Shown here one piece after another: positions 30,568 through 40,770 of a stretch of 64,000 nucleotides of DNA (within the stretch, counting starts at the first letter, position 1; each line of letters opens with the position of its first letter). The DNA comes from a cyanobacterium endosymbiont of Epithemia clementina EcSB (GTDB taxonomy: Bacteria; Cyanobacteriota; Cyanobacteriia; Cyanobacteriales; Microcystaceae). Both the position numbers and the translations under genes were made by a program. The notes under the pieces are model-generated. The model did no database searches. It was not told where the DNA came from and was given only the letters and a program-made list of their open reading frames with translations. Where the stretch lies: contig NZ_CP123991.1 of the NCBI RefSeq assembly GCF_029919255.1, positions 2,519,833 through 2,583,832 of the forward strand, in the 5' to 3' direction.

Positions 30568-30752
30568 GATTCATGGAATTTTTAAGATTAATTTTACTCA
30601 ATCCCATGGAATAAATTATAGACTTATTTCTCTGACAATCTCAACATCATAAACAATTTACAGAACAATCAAGTGAGGGAAACTAAAAACAGCTACCCCT
30701 ATCGCCCAGTACAATAACAATTCTTAACTTCCTCGTGTCTACCTAACTAGAA
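30568..30752. other. Short spacer behind gap2
   Basis: This AT-rich sequence contains no clear terminator hairpin for gap2. Confidence 0.4.
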
Positions 30753-31769
30753 TTAACCTTTCCAGTTTCGAGCAACGATTTCAGCTAAGTCTACAACCCG
30801 TTGAGAATAACCCCACTCATTGTCATACCAAGCAAAGACTTTAACCATGTCGCCACCAATTACCATTGTTAAGCTAGAATCAACGACAGAAGAATAGTCA
30901 GTTCCACGATAGTCACAGGAAACTAAAGGTAAGTCGTTGTATAAAATAATACCCTTCATAGAACTCTGAGAAGCTTCTCTTAGCACATCATTCACTTGTT
31001 CGGCAATGGTGCTTTTTTTCACCTGTATAACTAAGTCCACAACAGAAACGTTAGGAGTAGGAACTCGCATCGCAACTCCATTAAGTTTCCCTTTCATCTC
31101 AGGAATGACCAAAGCAACTGCTTTAGCTGCCCCTGTGAACGTAGGAACAATATTAACGGCGGCAGCTCGCGCTCGACGTAAATCACGGTGACTAGCATCA
31201 AGAATGCGTTGATCTCCCGTGTAACTGTGGGTGGTGGTCATAGTACCTTTGATGATGCCAAAATTGTCATTCATAACCTTTACCACGGGAGCTAAACAGT
31301 TGGTGGTACAACTGGCATTACTGATCACATTATGTTTATCATGATCATAGTCTTGATGATTAACCCCAACCACGTAGGTTCCTACGTTACTACCCTTACC
31401 AGGAGCAGTAATCAAAACTTTTTTAGCCCCTGCTACTAAGTGCTTAGTAGCACTTTCTTCAGTAAGAAAAACTCCAGTAGATTCGATAATCAAATCAACT
31501 CTCCACTCAGCCCAAGGTAAATTTAGGGGGTTGCGGTCAGAAACACATTTGATCGTTTTTTCGTTAACGGTGAGGGAGTTTTCATAAACTTGAATATCTG
31601 CGTCTAACTTACCTAATATCGAATCATATTTAAGTAAATGGGCATTAGTTTTAGGATCAGAGATATCGTTGATTCCAACCAATTCTAGCTGACTATCTCT
31701 CCGTCCCAACCAGCATCGCAGAAAGTTACGTCCAATACGCCCGAACCCGTTGATGGCTACTCTAATCAC
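30753..31769 (-). CDS. gap2: NADP-type glyceraldehyde-3-phosphate dehydrogenase (Gap2)
   Basis: A 338-residue GAPDH. The nucleotide fold begins [11 protein letters not shown] (5-15), the catalytic Cys154 lies in [12 protein letters not shown], and [22 protein letters not shown] and WYDNEWGYS complete the active site. [17 protein letters not shown] and [11 protein letters not shown] mark the cyanobacterial/plastid Gap2 branch, which uses NADP(H) or NAD(H) in the Calvin cycle and gluconeogenesis, rather than glycolytic Gap1. It is intact even though a CP12-like gene, whose product normally inhibits Gap2 in the dark, appears dead at 57538. That fits use in gluconeogenesis or NADPH balance. Confidence 0.96.
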   Translation of the reverse strand: MIRVAINGFGRIGRNFLRCWLGRRDSQLELVGINDISDPKTNAHLLKYDSILGKLDADIQVYENSLTVNEKTIKCVSDRNPLNLPWAEWRVDLIIESTGVFLTEESATKHLVAGAKKVLITAPGKGSNVGTYVVGVNHQDYDHDKHNVISNASCTTNCLAPVVKVMNDNFGIIKGTMTTTHSYTGDQRILDASHRDLRRARAAAVNIVPTFTGAAKAVALVIPEMKGKLNGVAMRVPTPNVSVVDLVIQVKKSTIAEQVNDVLREASQSSMKGIILYNDLPLVSCDYRGTDYSSVVDSSLTMVIGGDMVKVFAWYDNEWGYSQRVVDLAEIVARNWKG

Positions 31770-32110
31770 TGTATTTTTCCTTCTGTGCTTAAGCTCGATA
31801 CATTAAATTTTTATTAATGACCCCAATCATACCGTAAAGCCTTAAAAATTCGATCCTTAAATTACATTTTTTTTCACTAGACAAATTTAGTCATGAGCAG
31901 TAAGCTTCCAAGATAATAATGGCAAAATATAGAACAAATCTAATTTTAAATCCTTTTCAGCTACCCTGATTCAGGTAAAAAACAGTACCAAATATCGCAA
32001 TTAATAAAAATGCCATTAATGACCAAGTGGTCAGTTTTTGATATCATAGCCCTTAATTAATAAGCAACGACCTTTTACTGTAATCGTGCGGTGTGTCAGG
32101 AGATGTAACG
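31770..32110. other. Divergent promoter region of gap2 and murC (0.34 kb)
   Basis: This should contain both promoters. I see no NtcA box. AGGAG at 32098-32102 is the murC ribosome site and decides the GTG 32111 start. Confidence 0.5.
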
Positions 32111-33598
32111 GTGAAAACGGTTGATTTTAGTGGACGGCCTTTCCATTTCATCGGAATCGGCGGGATAGGGATGTCGGCTTTAGCTTATATTCTAGCTAAG
32201 CGTCAGATTCCCGTCTCTGGTTCTGATTTACGATCGAGTAATATTACAAAAAGATTGCAAGAAGTTGGAGCGCATATTTTTAGTCGTCAAGAAGCGACTA
32301 ACCTAGAACTCTTTTATTCTAGCGACGGACAGCTTACTGAACCTGTCCTACCTTTAGGCAATAATTTGACAACATCTTTGGTTAATGAAAATGGACATGA
32401 TCACGAATTGGGTCCGAAAGGAATTTTAACTGAACAGTTACCCCAAGTTATATTTTCAACAGCAATTGCTCAAGATAATTCAGAATATCGGGCCGCCCAG
32501 GAAAGGGGATGTCCAATTTTCCACCGTTCTGATGTCTTAGCCGCCTTAATTAAGGATTATCAAAGTATTGCGGTGGCTGGAACTCATGGGAAAACCACTA
32601 CTAGCAGTCTTTTAGGTTACGTGCTGCTCAAAGCAGGACTCGATCCAACTATCATCATTGGAGGAGAAGTAGATGCTTGGAAAGGTAACGCTCACTTTGG
32701 TTCTGGCAAATACTTAGTAGCTGAAGCCGATGAGTCCGATGGCTCTTTAGTAAAACATTTTCCCAGTATCGGAATTGTCACCAATATTGAACTTGATCAT
32801 CCCGATCACTACAAAAGTCTAGAAGATGTAGTCAAAACCTTCCAAATTTTTGAAACTCAATGTGAGACATTAGTAGGATGTGTTGACTGTGAAACAGTGA
32901 GAACACAGCTAAACCCCACCATTACCTATAGCCTTGATCTTCATCAAAAAGCAGATTACATCGTTAAAGAAATTACTTATAGTCTTGAGAACACGAAGTT
33001 TGAGGTCTGGGAAAGAGGACAGTTTTTGGGACAAATGTGTCTGACCATTCCGGGAAAACATAATGTTAGTAATGCTTTAGCTACTGTAGCTGTAGGACGC
33101 AAATTGGGACTAGAGTTTAAGATCATTGCTGAGGCATTAGCTACCTTTAGGGGAGCAAAACGGCGTTTTGAATATCGGGGTCAAACTCATGGCATTACGT
33201 TTATTGATGATTACGCTCATCATCCTAGCGAAATCCGAGCCACCCTCTCAGCAGCTCGTTCTAAAGTTGAGCAAAACTCTCGTGTGGTTGCTGTTTTTCA
33301 ACCCCATCGTTATAGTCGTACTGCTACATTTTTAGAAGAATTTACCACTTCTTTTCAAGATGCAGATTTCATTGTTATAACCGATATTTATAGTGCAGGG
33401 GAAGCTAATGTTGCTAACATCACAAGTCAAGACTTAGCTAATAAGATTGAACGTCATCATTGTAAGGTAATTTATCAACCCTCTTTAGAAGCTTTAATTG
33501 AATCTCTTCCTAAACTTTTGCGACCTGGAGACTTAGTTTTGTTTTTAGGTGCTGGGAATCTTAATCAAATTATTCCTCAGGTAATCGCTAGTTTTTGA
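32111..33598 (+). CDS. murC: UDP-N-acetylmuramate--L-alanine ligase
   Basis: An approximately 495-residue Mur ligase that adds L-Ala to UDP-MurNAc in peptidoglycan synthesis. The N-terminal Rossmann motif is FHFIGIGGIGMSALA, the ATP loop is AGTHGKTTTSS, and the central motifs EADESDGS, TNIELDHPDHY and NVSNALA plus C-terminal DDYAHHPSEI and FQPHRYSRT are all present. I chose GTG 32111 because AGGAG lies 8 nt upstream and homologues start at VKTVDFSG; the frame also opens at GTG 32093. An insert of about 50 residues near 70-120 separates the first two domains, as in related cyanobacteria. murB follows after 141 nt. Confidence 0.95.
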   Translation: MKTVDFSGRPFHFIGIGGIGMSALAYILAKRQIPVSGSDLRSSNITKRLQEVGAHIFSRQEATNLELFYSSDGQLTEPVLPLGNNLTTSLVNENGHDHELGPKGILTEQLPQVIFSTAIAQDNSEYRAAQERGCPIFHRSDVLAALIKDYQSIAVAGTHGKTTTSSLLGYVLLKAGLDPTIIIGGEVDAWKGNAHFGSGKYLVAEADESDGSLVKHFPSIGIVTNIELDHPDHYKSLEDVVKTFQIFETQCETLVGCVDCETVRTQLNPTITYSLDLHQKADYIVKEITYSLENTKFEVWERGQFLGQMCLTIPGKHNVSNALATVAVGRKLGLEFKIIAEALATFRGAKRRFEYRGQTHGITFIDDYAHHPSEIRATLSAARSKVEQNSRVVAVFQPHRYSRTATFLEEFTTSFQDADFIVITDIYSAGEANVANITSQDLANKIERHHCKVIYQPSLEALIESLPKLLRPGDLVLFLGAGNLNQIIPQVIASF

Positions 33599-33739
33599 AA
33601 CATCCTATCAGTTTTATGATTTCAAGTTTTTTTTGAGATTTAGTCTTGACTCCATTTTTTAGACTCTTATGTCTGGAAACAATTTAGATGATTTTCAGTT
33701 CACCGTTTTCAATTGACCTCCCATTAAACTAGCAAACTA

Positions 33740-34666
33740 ATGATTAAAGCTTTATCTTCTCCGATCCGACTGTCAGCAGTCAATTGTCATATTTTCCCTA
33801 ATTTTTCTCTAGCTAATCAAACTTCCTATCGTGTAGGAGGCGAAGCTCAATGGTATGTGGCTCCCCGTACTTGGGAAGCTCTACAGGCCACCTTTGAATG
33901 GTTTCAAAAGCAAGATATTCCTCTGATGCTGTTGGGGGCAGGTTCTAATCTTTTGATTAGCGATCACGGAATCGATGGCTTGGTGCTGAGCACCCGCTAT
34001 CTACGTTATCGTAACTTTGACCCCGAAACAGGGTGTGTTACCGTAGCAGCTGGTGATCCTGTGGCTAAAATCGCTTGGCAAGCTGCTAGACGGGGTTGGC
34101 GTGGCTTAGAATGGGCGGTAGGTATTCCAGGGACCGTTGGGGGAGCAGTAGTAATGAATGCGGGAGCTCATCGTCAATGTGCTGCTGATTGTTTGGTCAG
34201 TGCAGTGGTGGTGTCTCCTGATGGCATAGTAGAAACTCTGACCTCCAAAGACCTTAACTATAGTTACCGCACCTCTTCCTTACAAGGGGCTAAAAAACTT
34301 GTTTTAGAAGCCACCTTTCAATTAGAGATGGGATTCAGTCGTCAAGAAGTCATGGCAACCACCCAACACAATCTCCAACAGCGCAAAAGTTCTCAACCTT
34401 ATGATAAACCTAGTTGTGGAAGTGTGTTTCGTAATCCCACTTCTCATGCTGCGGGATGGTTAATTGAACAATTAGGCTTAAAAGGATATCGTATTGGTAA
34501 CGCAGAAATTTCCCATCGTCATGCTAATTTTATCCTTAACTGTGGTCAGGCTAAAGCACAGGATATTTTTCGCCTGATTTATCATGCTCAAGAACAAGTA
34601 GAAGCTCGTTGGTCTTTATTACTGGAACCAGAAGTCAAAATATTAGGTGAGTTTTCTGCCTCCTAA
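33740..34666 (+). CDS. murB: UDP-N-acetylenolpyruvoylglucosamine reductase
   Basis: A 308-residue FAD enzyme reducing UDP-GlcNAc-enolpyruvate with NADPH to UDP-MurNAc, the substrate of MurC. FAD-binding motifs MLLGAGSNLLISD (about 73-85) and GLEWAVGIPGTVGGAVVMNAGAH are intact, as are the catalytic YSYRTSSL region and PSCGSVFRNP with the proton-donating Ser. The C-terminal end has SHRHANFILN and LEPEVKILG. It follows murC on the same strand, as in other cyanobacteria, so the two are likely one operon. Confidence 0.96.
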   Translation: MIKALSSPIRLSAVNCHIFPNFSLANQTSYRVGGEAQWYVAPRTWEALQATFEWFQKQDIPLMLLGAGSNLLISDHGIDGLVLSTRYLRYRNFDPETGCVTVAAGDPVAKIAWQAARRGWRGLEWAVGIPGTVGGAVVMNAGAHRQCAADCLVSAVVVSPDGIVETLTSKDLNYSYRTSSLQGAKKLVLEATFQLEMGFSRQEVMATTQHNLQQRKSSQPYDKPSCGSVFRNPTSHAAGWLIEQLGLKGYRIGNAEISHRHANFILNCGQAKAQDIFRLIYHAQEQVEARWSLLLEPEVKILGEFSAS

Positions 34667-34701
34667 GACTATCGCAAACACCACAGGAATACTAAGATTA
34701 A

Positions 34702-34721
34702 CTAATGGGATTCCCCATTAG
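34702..34721 (+). repeat. Perfect 8-bp hairpin between murB and ebfC
   Basis: CTAATGGG and CCCATTAG pair perfectly around ATTC. It lies 36 nt after murB. No T-run follows, so it may be a processing or attenuating hairpin rather than a strong terminator. Confidence 0.55.
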
Positions 34722-34762
34722 GCTCTAGCTCATTATCATTAGAATCAATACTCTTAAAAGAT

Positions 34763-35107
34763 ATGACAAAAGGACAAGGATTTGGATTCGGATTAGGCAA
34801 AATTAGAGAATTACAAGAAGCTTTCCAAAAAGCACAACAAGTTCAAGTTGGAGCGCAAGAACTTCAAAAGCAATTGGAGGAAATGGAAATTGAGGGAGCT
34901 TGTGGGGGGGAATTGGTTAAAGTTGTCATGAGTGGCAACCAAGAGCCTCTTTGCGTTGAAATTACCCCAGACGCGATGGAGAAAGGAGCTGATAGCCTTT
35001 CTCAATTAGTTACTGAGGCAATGAAGGATGCTTATGCTAAGTCTGCCGAGATGATGCGGACTAAGATGGAAGAACTTACCAGTGGTTTAAATCTTCCAGG
35101 AATGTAG
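34763..35107 (+). CDS. YbaB/EbfC-family nucleoid-associated protein
   Basis: A 114-residue small DNA-binding protein of the YbaB/EbfC family. A glycine-rich start (GQGFGFGLG) leads into a long helix ([15 protein letters not shown]), then [22 protein letters not shown] forms the beta sheet and the C-terminal helix [20 protein letters not shown] closes the dimer tweezers. The family binds DNA as a dimer with modest specificity and shapes the nucleoid. It follows murB, a conserved cyanobacterial gene order. A terminator follows. Confidence 0.92.
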   Translation: MTKGQGFGFGLGKIRELQEAFQKAQQVQVGAQELQKQLEEMEIEGACGGELVKVVMSGNQEPLCVEITPDAMEKGADSLSQLVTEAMKDAYAKSAEMMRTKMEELTSGLNLPGM

Positions 35108-35141
35108 TTCTTAATAGCTTACAGTTTATATAAATTCGTCC

Positions 35142-35180
35142 GAGCAATCGCTATTTCCTAATGGTGATTGCTCTTGTTTA
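35142..35180 (+). terminator. Intrinsic terminator after ebfC
   Basis: GAGCAATCGC and GTGATTGCTC form a 10-bp stem (one G-T pair) around a 12-nt loop, followed by TTGTTTA. It starts 35 nt after the ebfC stop and closes the murC-murB-ebfC unit. Confidence 0.75.
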
Positions 35181-38100
35181 ATTCATTGGATTGGTTGGAA
35201 GTCATTGAGAAGTACACAATACACTGTTTAGGTAGTTACTATCGGAAGTTGGAAAAAAGGAAGAAACAATAACTACAATACTCTAAGATAATTATGAAGT
35301 CACAAATCATATCGCTATAAAAAGAGTATTTAACTAAAAATTAGTAAGTATTAAAAATAGTTTTTAAAAGCTGAATTAAGCATAGATAAGTTACTAGATA
35401 ACAACCAAAGTCATCCACTTTCTATAAGTAACAATTTTAATCAGATTAACTAGGTTTATCTTGGAAAGAGTGGTAAATTCAAATGTTATAGAAATTACTG
35501 ACAAGCATCAATATAAAACTATTTTAGATTTTATATAATCTATAAAATCAGCATTTACTTTTCTAAAGTGTCTGCTTACCAGATTTTAGGTTATTTCTAT
35601 CTTGGAATAGCTCCCATTCTTTATGAGAGTTACAAAACAAGAAATCAGGAAAATGGGAAAAACGCACGGCAATATTTTAAATACTCTATTTCCTGAGATA
35701 AAACAGCGAGAATATAAAAGTATTATCTTATCTCAAGAGTTTAGAGTGAAATATTGTTTCTTATTAACTAATAAGAAGTGATCACTAAAAAGTATAGCTC
35801 TTCTAGCCTAAGTAAACTAAATTAGAGGTTAATCACTTACAAAACCCTTATTCTAAAGGTATTCTATAACTCCAAAGACTTGTACTTTTATGGAGATTAA
35901 GTTTTTGGAATTTTAGGAAACTTGTTTGGTAATATTTTTAGCTTTTATTTATTATGATTTTGTTCTAGTTAGGCTAGAAAAGTCAAAAGTATTCTAATAG
36001 TAAATCAGTATCTTTCTGGTAGTCTGTTTTAGATGATCTTTAGTTAGCTAGAAATATGGACTCTTTAAAAAGAAGAAAATCGTCTTGACCAAGATCACAT
36101 TTATAAAATGTTGCTTGAACGGCTTCTGTTAGATCTGTATCTGTATTTTATGCCTAGACCACTTTTAATTATTTTCTTGATTTTTGTTGATAAATTTTGC
36201 TATTGTTATCTGTATAGACTTACTATAAGTTTTTTTTGTATTTTCTATTTACTTTTTATTTAGGATAATTTTTATCTTCTTATTAAGTTTTTAGTTTATA
36301 AATATTTTCGACTAAATTTATTTGCATTACAATATTAGTTTAGTTTAGATAAAAATTAATTAAAAAACAGCAAAGAACAGCTTTTTTAGTGTATTTAGTT
36401 GGAATTCTGAAGCTGATCTTGTGACTCGTGCTCATGGAGCCTAAAAGATAGAAATCAAACGAACTCAGTAGGAGTTAACTCTGTTGAAAACAACTGCTCT
36501 TTGAGACGATTCTATCAATGCTATTGTCAATATCTTCGCTTAAAAGACTATTAGACTCTTAAACTGTTTGTGTTTAATAGGAGAGCTTTCTGTACTTAGA
36601 AAAGTCTATGAGGTGTTGCTATTAGTAGTGTTTTTATACTTTAATATTAGTTAAATTTAATAACTAATTATGTTGCATTCACTCTTAAAACTTTACTTTA
36701 ATTAATAAAAAAATAATTAAATTTAATTATTTTTTTATTAATTAAATTTTAAAAAATGAAAGAAAATTGGCTTAAATTCAAACTTATTATTTTAATATAA
36801 ACTTTTATTATAAATAATATTTTTTATTCATCTAAAACTGCTTGACTTGTATGGAAATATTTTTCCCTAGAAGTAGAACTATAACAAACTATTGCTTTAG
36901 TAAGTCCACTGAAGCAGAAATATTAACTTTTTTAAAAAATATGATTGAATTTATTCGACTTAATATTAGTCCGATTTAACTTAATTATTAAGAGCTTATT
37001 TAGGTTTATTTACAAAGTTATTGCGTTTTTTATCGTTCATATTTTGGGAAAAAATTATATTCGAAATTACTATCGAGACAAAATAATTTATAGTACAAAA
37101 TAAATCAATAAAACTTAATCATGGAAATTGTCAGTCAATACTCATGCTTTTTAATTTATTAAACAGTCCTTCAAGGCACTAATAGAACCAATCGCGTCTA
37201 ATTATTTAGAAAACAACAATAAAAACTAACAATTATCTGTTTTTTTGCATTAATTCCGCATGTTTTCACTCGATTTTAAAACATCTTCTCTTGACTCAGA
37301 AGCTAAATTTCTAACTTAAAAAGCATTATAGATGTTCAATATATAAAGGAACTATATCTGTTCTTATTCACCGCTTGTCTGTTATTTATCAAGCAAACTG
37401 AATTTTTTTTTAGAAAAAAGAAAAAGTATCGGAAGTGAAAACTATCGTCAGCTTCTCACTTAAGATGACCTTTTAGCTCGACTACATGGTTTTCCAGAAA
37501 AGTATAGCTAGTTAATAAATTGTGAAACGACAGCTTAATTTTTACTGAATTCTAGCTATCTGTTAATAGAGTTGAGAGCTGCTCATAAAATTAGCTTGAT
37601 TAAACATAAACGAACACAACAAATAGATAGTAATAGAAACAAAAGACTTTAGCCTGGGTCAAGAATGAAACTTTCAATGTGTTACTAGTATAAAATGATG
37701 ATAATTTTTTCTAAAAAAAATAAAAATACTTAAAATTTTATAATTACTAGTAGGTTTTCATCCATTATCTAAGTAGTTCTCTTTATGTAAAAATAAGTAT
37801 TTCTTGATTTAAGTGTAGAATTTTATTATTACCAAAATAATTATAGCAGCGTTAAAAAAACTAATGTTATTAACAAAATTATTTGGTTTTAAAAAAAGCC
37901 TATAAATATTCGATTTTTTAAAATAAAAACCGAACCCTTAATTATGACTAATCTAGACTGGGAGACAGAATATGCTGCTAAATTGTTAACTTATACGTAG
38001 ACTAGTTGCGTTTTAGTAATCTACAATATTAACTTCTAGGTATTATTTTAGCTACATGTTTTTTAAAAAAAAGTAATTTTATTCATAACCTCAAATAACT

Positions 38101-38471
38101 GGTTTTTACTTTTAAAAAATGACAGATATATTGCGAAATCTCGTAGTTATTTTAAACAATTTAGCCATCATTTTTGACTTTATAAAGCGGATTATAAATT
38201 AGTATTTGAGCCGAAGTAGCTTATCACAAAGAGATAAAATACTAAAAAACAGCTCGGTGAAAAATATTTACAAACTAAAGAAACTTTATATGTGAAACCT
38301 GACGTAGCAGACAAGTTTTACCCTCATTACATAATATAATTTTTTGACGAAAAACTATATGGTAGTATAGCAAAAGATCATGAGATTACTGCAGGGTGAA
38401 CAGTGTATCAACCTACAAGGTTTTGTAACCTTATCAAGGTTTCAATCACATACATCGTGCTATAGAACTTT
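35181..38471. other. Largest gene-free stretch of the window (3.3 kb)
   Basis: No intact gene on either strand. A 53-codon frame beginning at an ATG near 35622 (MRVTKQEIRKMGKTHGN) overlaps another open stretch in a second frame (YQILGYFYLGIAPILYESY), which might be a relic of a soluble or membrane protein; I cannot identify either. The rest is AT-rich with dense stops. The 50-nt palindrome at 36697-36746 is the main structured feature. Confidence 0.6.
36697..36746. repeat. Perfect 50-nt loop-less palindrome
   Basis: The left arm (36697-36721) begins TTTAATTAATAAAAAAATAA and is followed directly by its exact 25-nt reverse complement (36722-36746). There is no loop and no mismatch. It consists only of A and T. 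It sits near the middle of the 3.3-kb empty region, far from any gene end. Confidence 0.85.
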
Positions 38472-38789
38472 TTAAAAAAGATCTAAAAGATCTAATGGAA
38501 AAAATGTTTTTAACATTTTTCTTACCTTCAATAAAAAGATAATATGTTCTAATTTAGAATTAAGTTCGGAAGGGTAAGGACTCTCGGCTAATTTCGCTTT
38601 TATATCGGCATATTCTCCGGCTGTTAAAGGTTTTCCGTCAATAGGTGATCGCCCTTCGGTCACAATTTCTGTCCGCAAAATTTCTTCAGGTATATCTTCA
38701 GGGGGAGGCAAAGCTACTGCTAAATTTGACTCTAAAAATAACCCAATAATATTGACAAAAATTGACCATTTTAATAAATGAAAATTCAT
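38472..38789 (-). CDS. Small secreted or lipid-anchored cyanobacterial protein of unknown function
   Basis: About 105 residues. A hydrophobic N-terminus (WSIFVNIIGLFLESNLAVA) looks like a signal peptide with cleavage after AVA, followed by PPPEDIPEEILRTEIVTEG, RSPIDGKPLTAGEYADI and KAKLAESPYPSELNSKL. The middle is strongly conserved in style with cyanobacterial proteins of unknown function; the C-terminal helix is hydrophobic. I chose ATG 38789, 14 nt after the upstream GST stop; the frame runs to 38837 and would overlap the GST gene. The two genes are probably cotranscribed. Confidence 0.7.
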   Translation of the reverse strand: MNFHLLKWSIFVNIIGLFLESNLAVALPPPEDIPEEILRTEIVTEGRSPIDGKPLTAGEYADIKAKLAESPYPSELNSKLEHIIFLLKVRKMLKTFFPLDLLDLF

Positions 38790-38803
38790 ATAAAGTTTTC
38801 TAT

Positions 38804-39472
38804 TTAATTCAACCCTGCTGGTAGTTTTTCTCCACATATTTCATGGATTATAATTATCTTTTCAAACAACCAGGGATAGTTCTGACGATACTCAGGAATT
38901 AACCCTAAAGGACTCAATAAAGCTGAAGCTGTCAAATCAGCAACACTTAAGCAATTACCTACTAAATAAGGTTGATACTGCCAGTACGATAACACATTCA
39001 TGGCATTTTTTAACCTTTCTGAGGCTAATTTTACGGTAGCAGGGATAATATTATATTGATTACGGACAATATTAATTACCATTTGACTAAATAAGGAAGG
39101 ATCAATGGATTTTCCTTCTCCTGCACGAAAATGATAGTAAATAAAACGAGTAGCGGTTCCAATGCTCTCATCTAACCAGTCTTCTAACAACAAAGCTTGG
39201 TTTTGTTCATTGACATTAGGTAACATTAATGGAGGATAATTTTGATAGGTTTCGAGGTATTGAAAGATTCTAGTTGAGTCAGCAATCGCTCGAGGTTCTC
39301 CTACTTTTTGAGGTAATAAAACTGGAACTTTCGTCAACCCTGTTAGAGGTCTTAATTTCAGTACATGTAAGCCTGGTGTTAGGTTTTTAACTTGATAAGG
39401 AATTTTTTTAAACCCTAATGCTAATCTAGCTTTGCGGCAATAATGAGAGGTACTAAATTGTAACAATAACAT
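38804..39472 (-). CDS. Glutathione S-transferase family protein
   Basis: A 222-residue GST with a thioredoxin-fold N-terminal domain (STSHYCRKARLALGF, residues 7-21, with the cis-Pro motif TKVPVLL and DSTRIFQYLE) and a helical C-terminal domain (YLVGNCLSVADLTASALLSPL). The start region SHYCRKAR resembles Cys- or Ser-type GSTs of cyanobacteria. It probably conjugates or reduces glutathione adducts; the substrate is unknown. The small secreted-protein gene follows directly. It is intact, in contrast to the dead Xi-class reductase at 29662. Confidence 0.85.
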   Translation of the reverse strand: MLLLQFSTSHYCRKARLALGFKKIPYQVKNLTPGLHVLKLRPLTGLTKVPVLLPQKVGEPRAIADSTRIFQYLETYQNYPPLMLPNVNEQNQALLLEDWLDESIGTATRFIYYHFRAGEGKSIDPSLFSQMVINIVRNQYNIIPATVKLASERLKNAMNVLSYWQYQPYLVGNCLSVADLTASALLSPLGLIPEYRQNYPWLFEKIIIIHEICGEKLPAGLN

Positions 39473-40770
39473 AGGTTAATTAGTAATCAATGTTAAACAT
39501 AAAAATTAACTCGAGACAACAACTTGATTCCACAAAAAATAAATATCTCAAAATGAACTAAATATCTCAAAAAGAAAACAATCTTAATTTTTTTAGCTTG
39601 ACCTTTTATATCTCAAAAACACTTTATTTGCGATACCTTATCATAACATTTTTTAAAAAACTGTTATTTCTGACACAATTTACTAATTTAAATAATAGAA
39701 TTGTGACTATAGAGACATAGAAAATGTCTTTTTTTAAAAAAACTATTATTTATCTTTAATTATTAAAATCTTGGAAAGAAGCATATAACCTTTATTTTGA
39801 AAATTTGTGAGAATTAATAGTTACTTTTAGAGTTTAAGTTAATCAGAACCCTAGACTAGATATAGTACTGTGCTACTTATCCTAAGCATAAAATTTAGTC
39901 AAATATCAACTAAGTTATCTGCATTTTAATACAAATATTTTTTTAGGAAAAAGTTACTTAATTAAGTTATAAAAGTTAAAAATAATAGTTGTAAAGTCAT
40001 AGTTTTAAAAAAACTATGACTTTACTTATTGTAAGATTCTGCTATATTATTTATTCTCTACATTAATTTTCAATAAATATGTCTTGAGTTTATTCGATTA
40101 CAATTCTAGTTTAAAAATCATCAATCCTAACTGTTTTAATTTTTGTAGGTAATTTGTAGTTTATTTATGCTGGTAATGATATAAAGTTTCGCTTTATGTA
40201 ATTTTTTAAAAAAGACAGATTTTCAGTTAATCAAGAGTTTAAAACAAGCTATATGAGTAGCAACGATAGGACTGAGGGCTAATTAATCTTCGATCATTTT
40301 ATAGCTGGTTTGACAACAGTTACATCTAGTTGATACCGTATATCTTTTTTCAGTGAAGGAAAGGACAATAGGTTTATAAGTTAATGACAGAGTTTTACTT
40401 TAGACGGCTAATTACCATTTGGTTCCTTCTCAGAAGTTTGTAGTTTAATTTCGAGCAAAATTAAAAGTGATCGTTTGCCTGAGAAGATAAGAATCAAGTC
40501 CAGATACTATACTAAAATAGTAAATTGACTCAATTCTGGTTAAGGTTCTATGGACTGTTTTAGTCATGTTAACCATAAAATTAATTATGGCTCTATTAAA
40601 CTTAGGATAACGAAAATATGCTGACTATTAACAGAGCTTTATTTATAAAAGTTTTAATGACAAACAAACTGTTATAAATAAAAACAATTTCTAAATATTT
40701 TTTTTAAGATTTTAATTTTTAAAAAACTCAATAATGGGTTCAACATAACCGTGATTATTTAAAAACTAAC
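39473..40770. other. AT-rich spacer (1.3 kb) with a palindrome and a weak relic
   Basis: The palindrome at 39991-40025 is listed separately. On the minus strand about 40230-40400 reads partly like protein (KPIVLSFTEKRYTVSTRCN, then LALSPIVATHIACFK), with stops between. This may be a relic but I cannot identify it. Otherwise I see nothing. Confidence 0.4.
39991..40025. repeat. Perfect 16-bp hairpin
   Basis: GTAAAGTCATAGTTTT and its exact reverse complement are separated by three A residues. No gene ends within 500 bp on either strand, so a terminator role is not evident. Confidence 0.8.
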
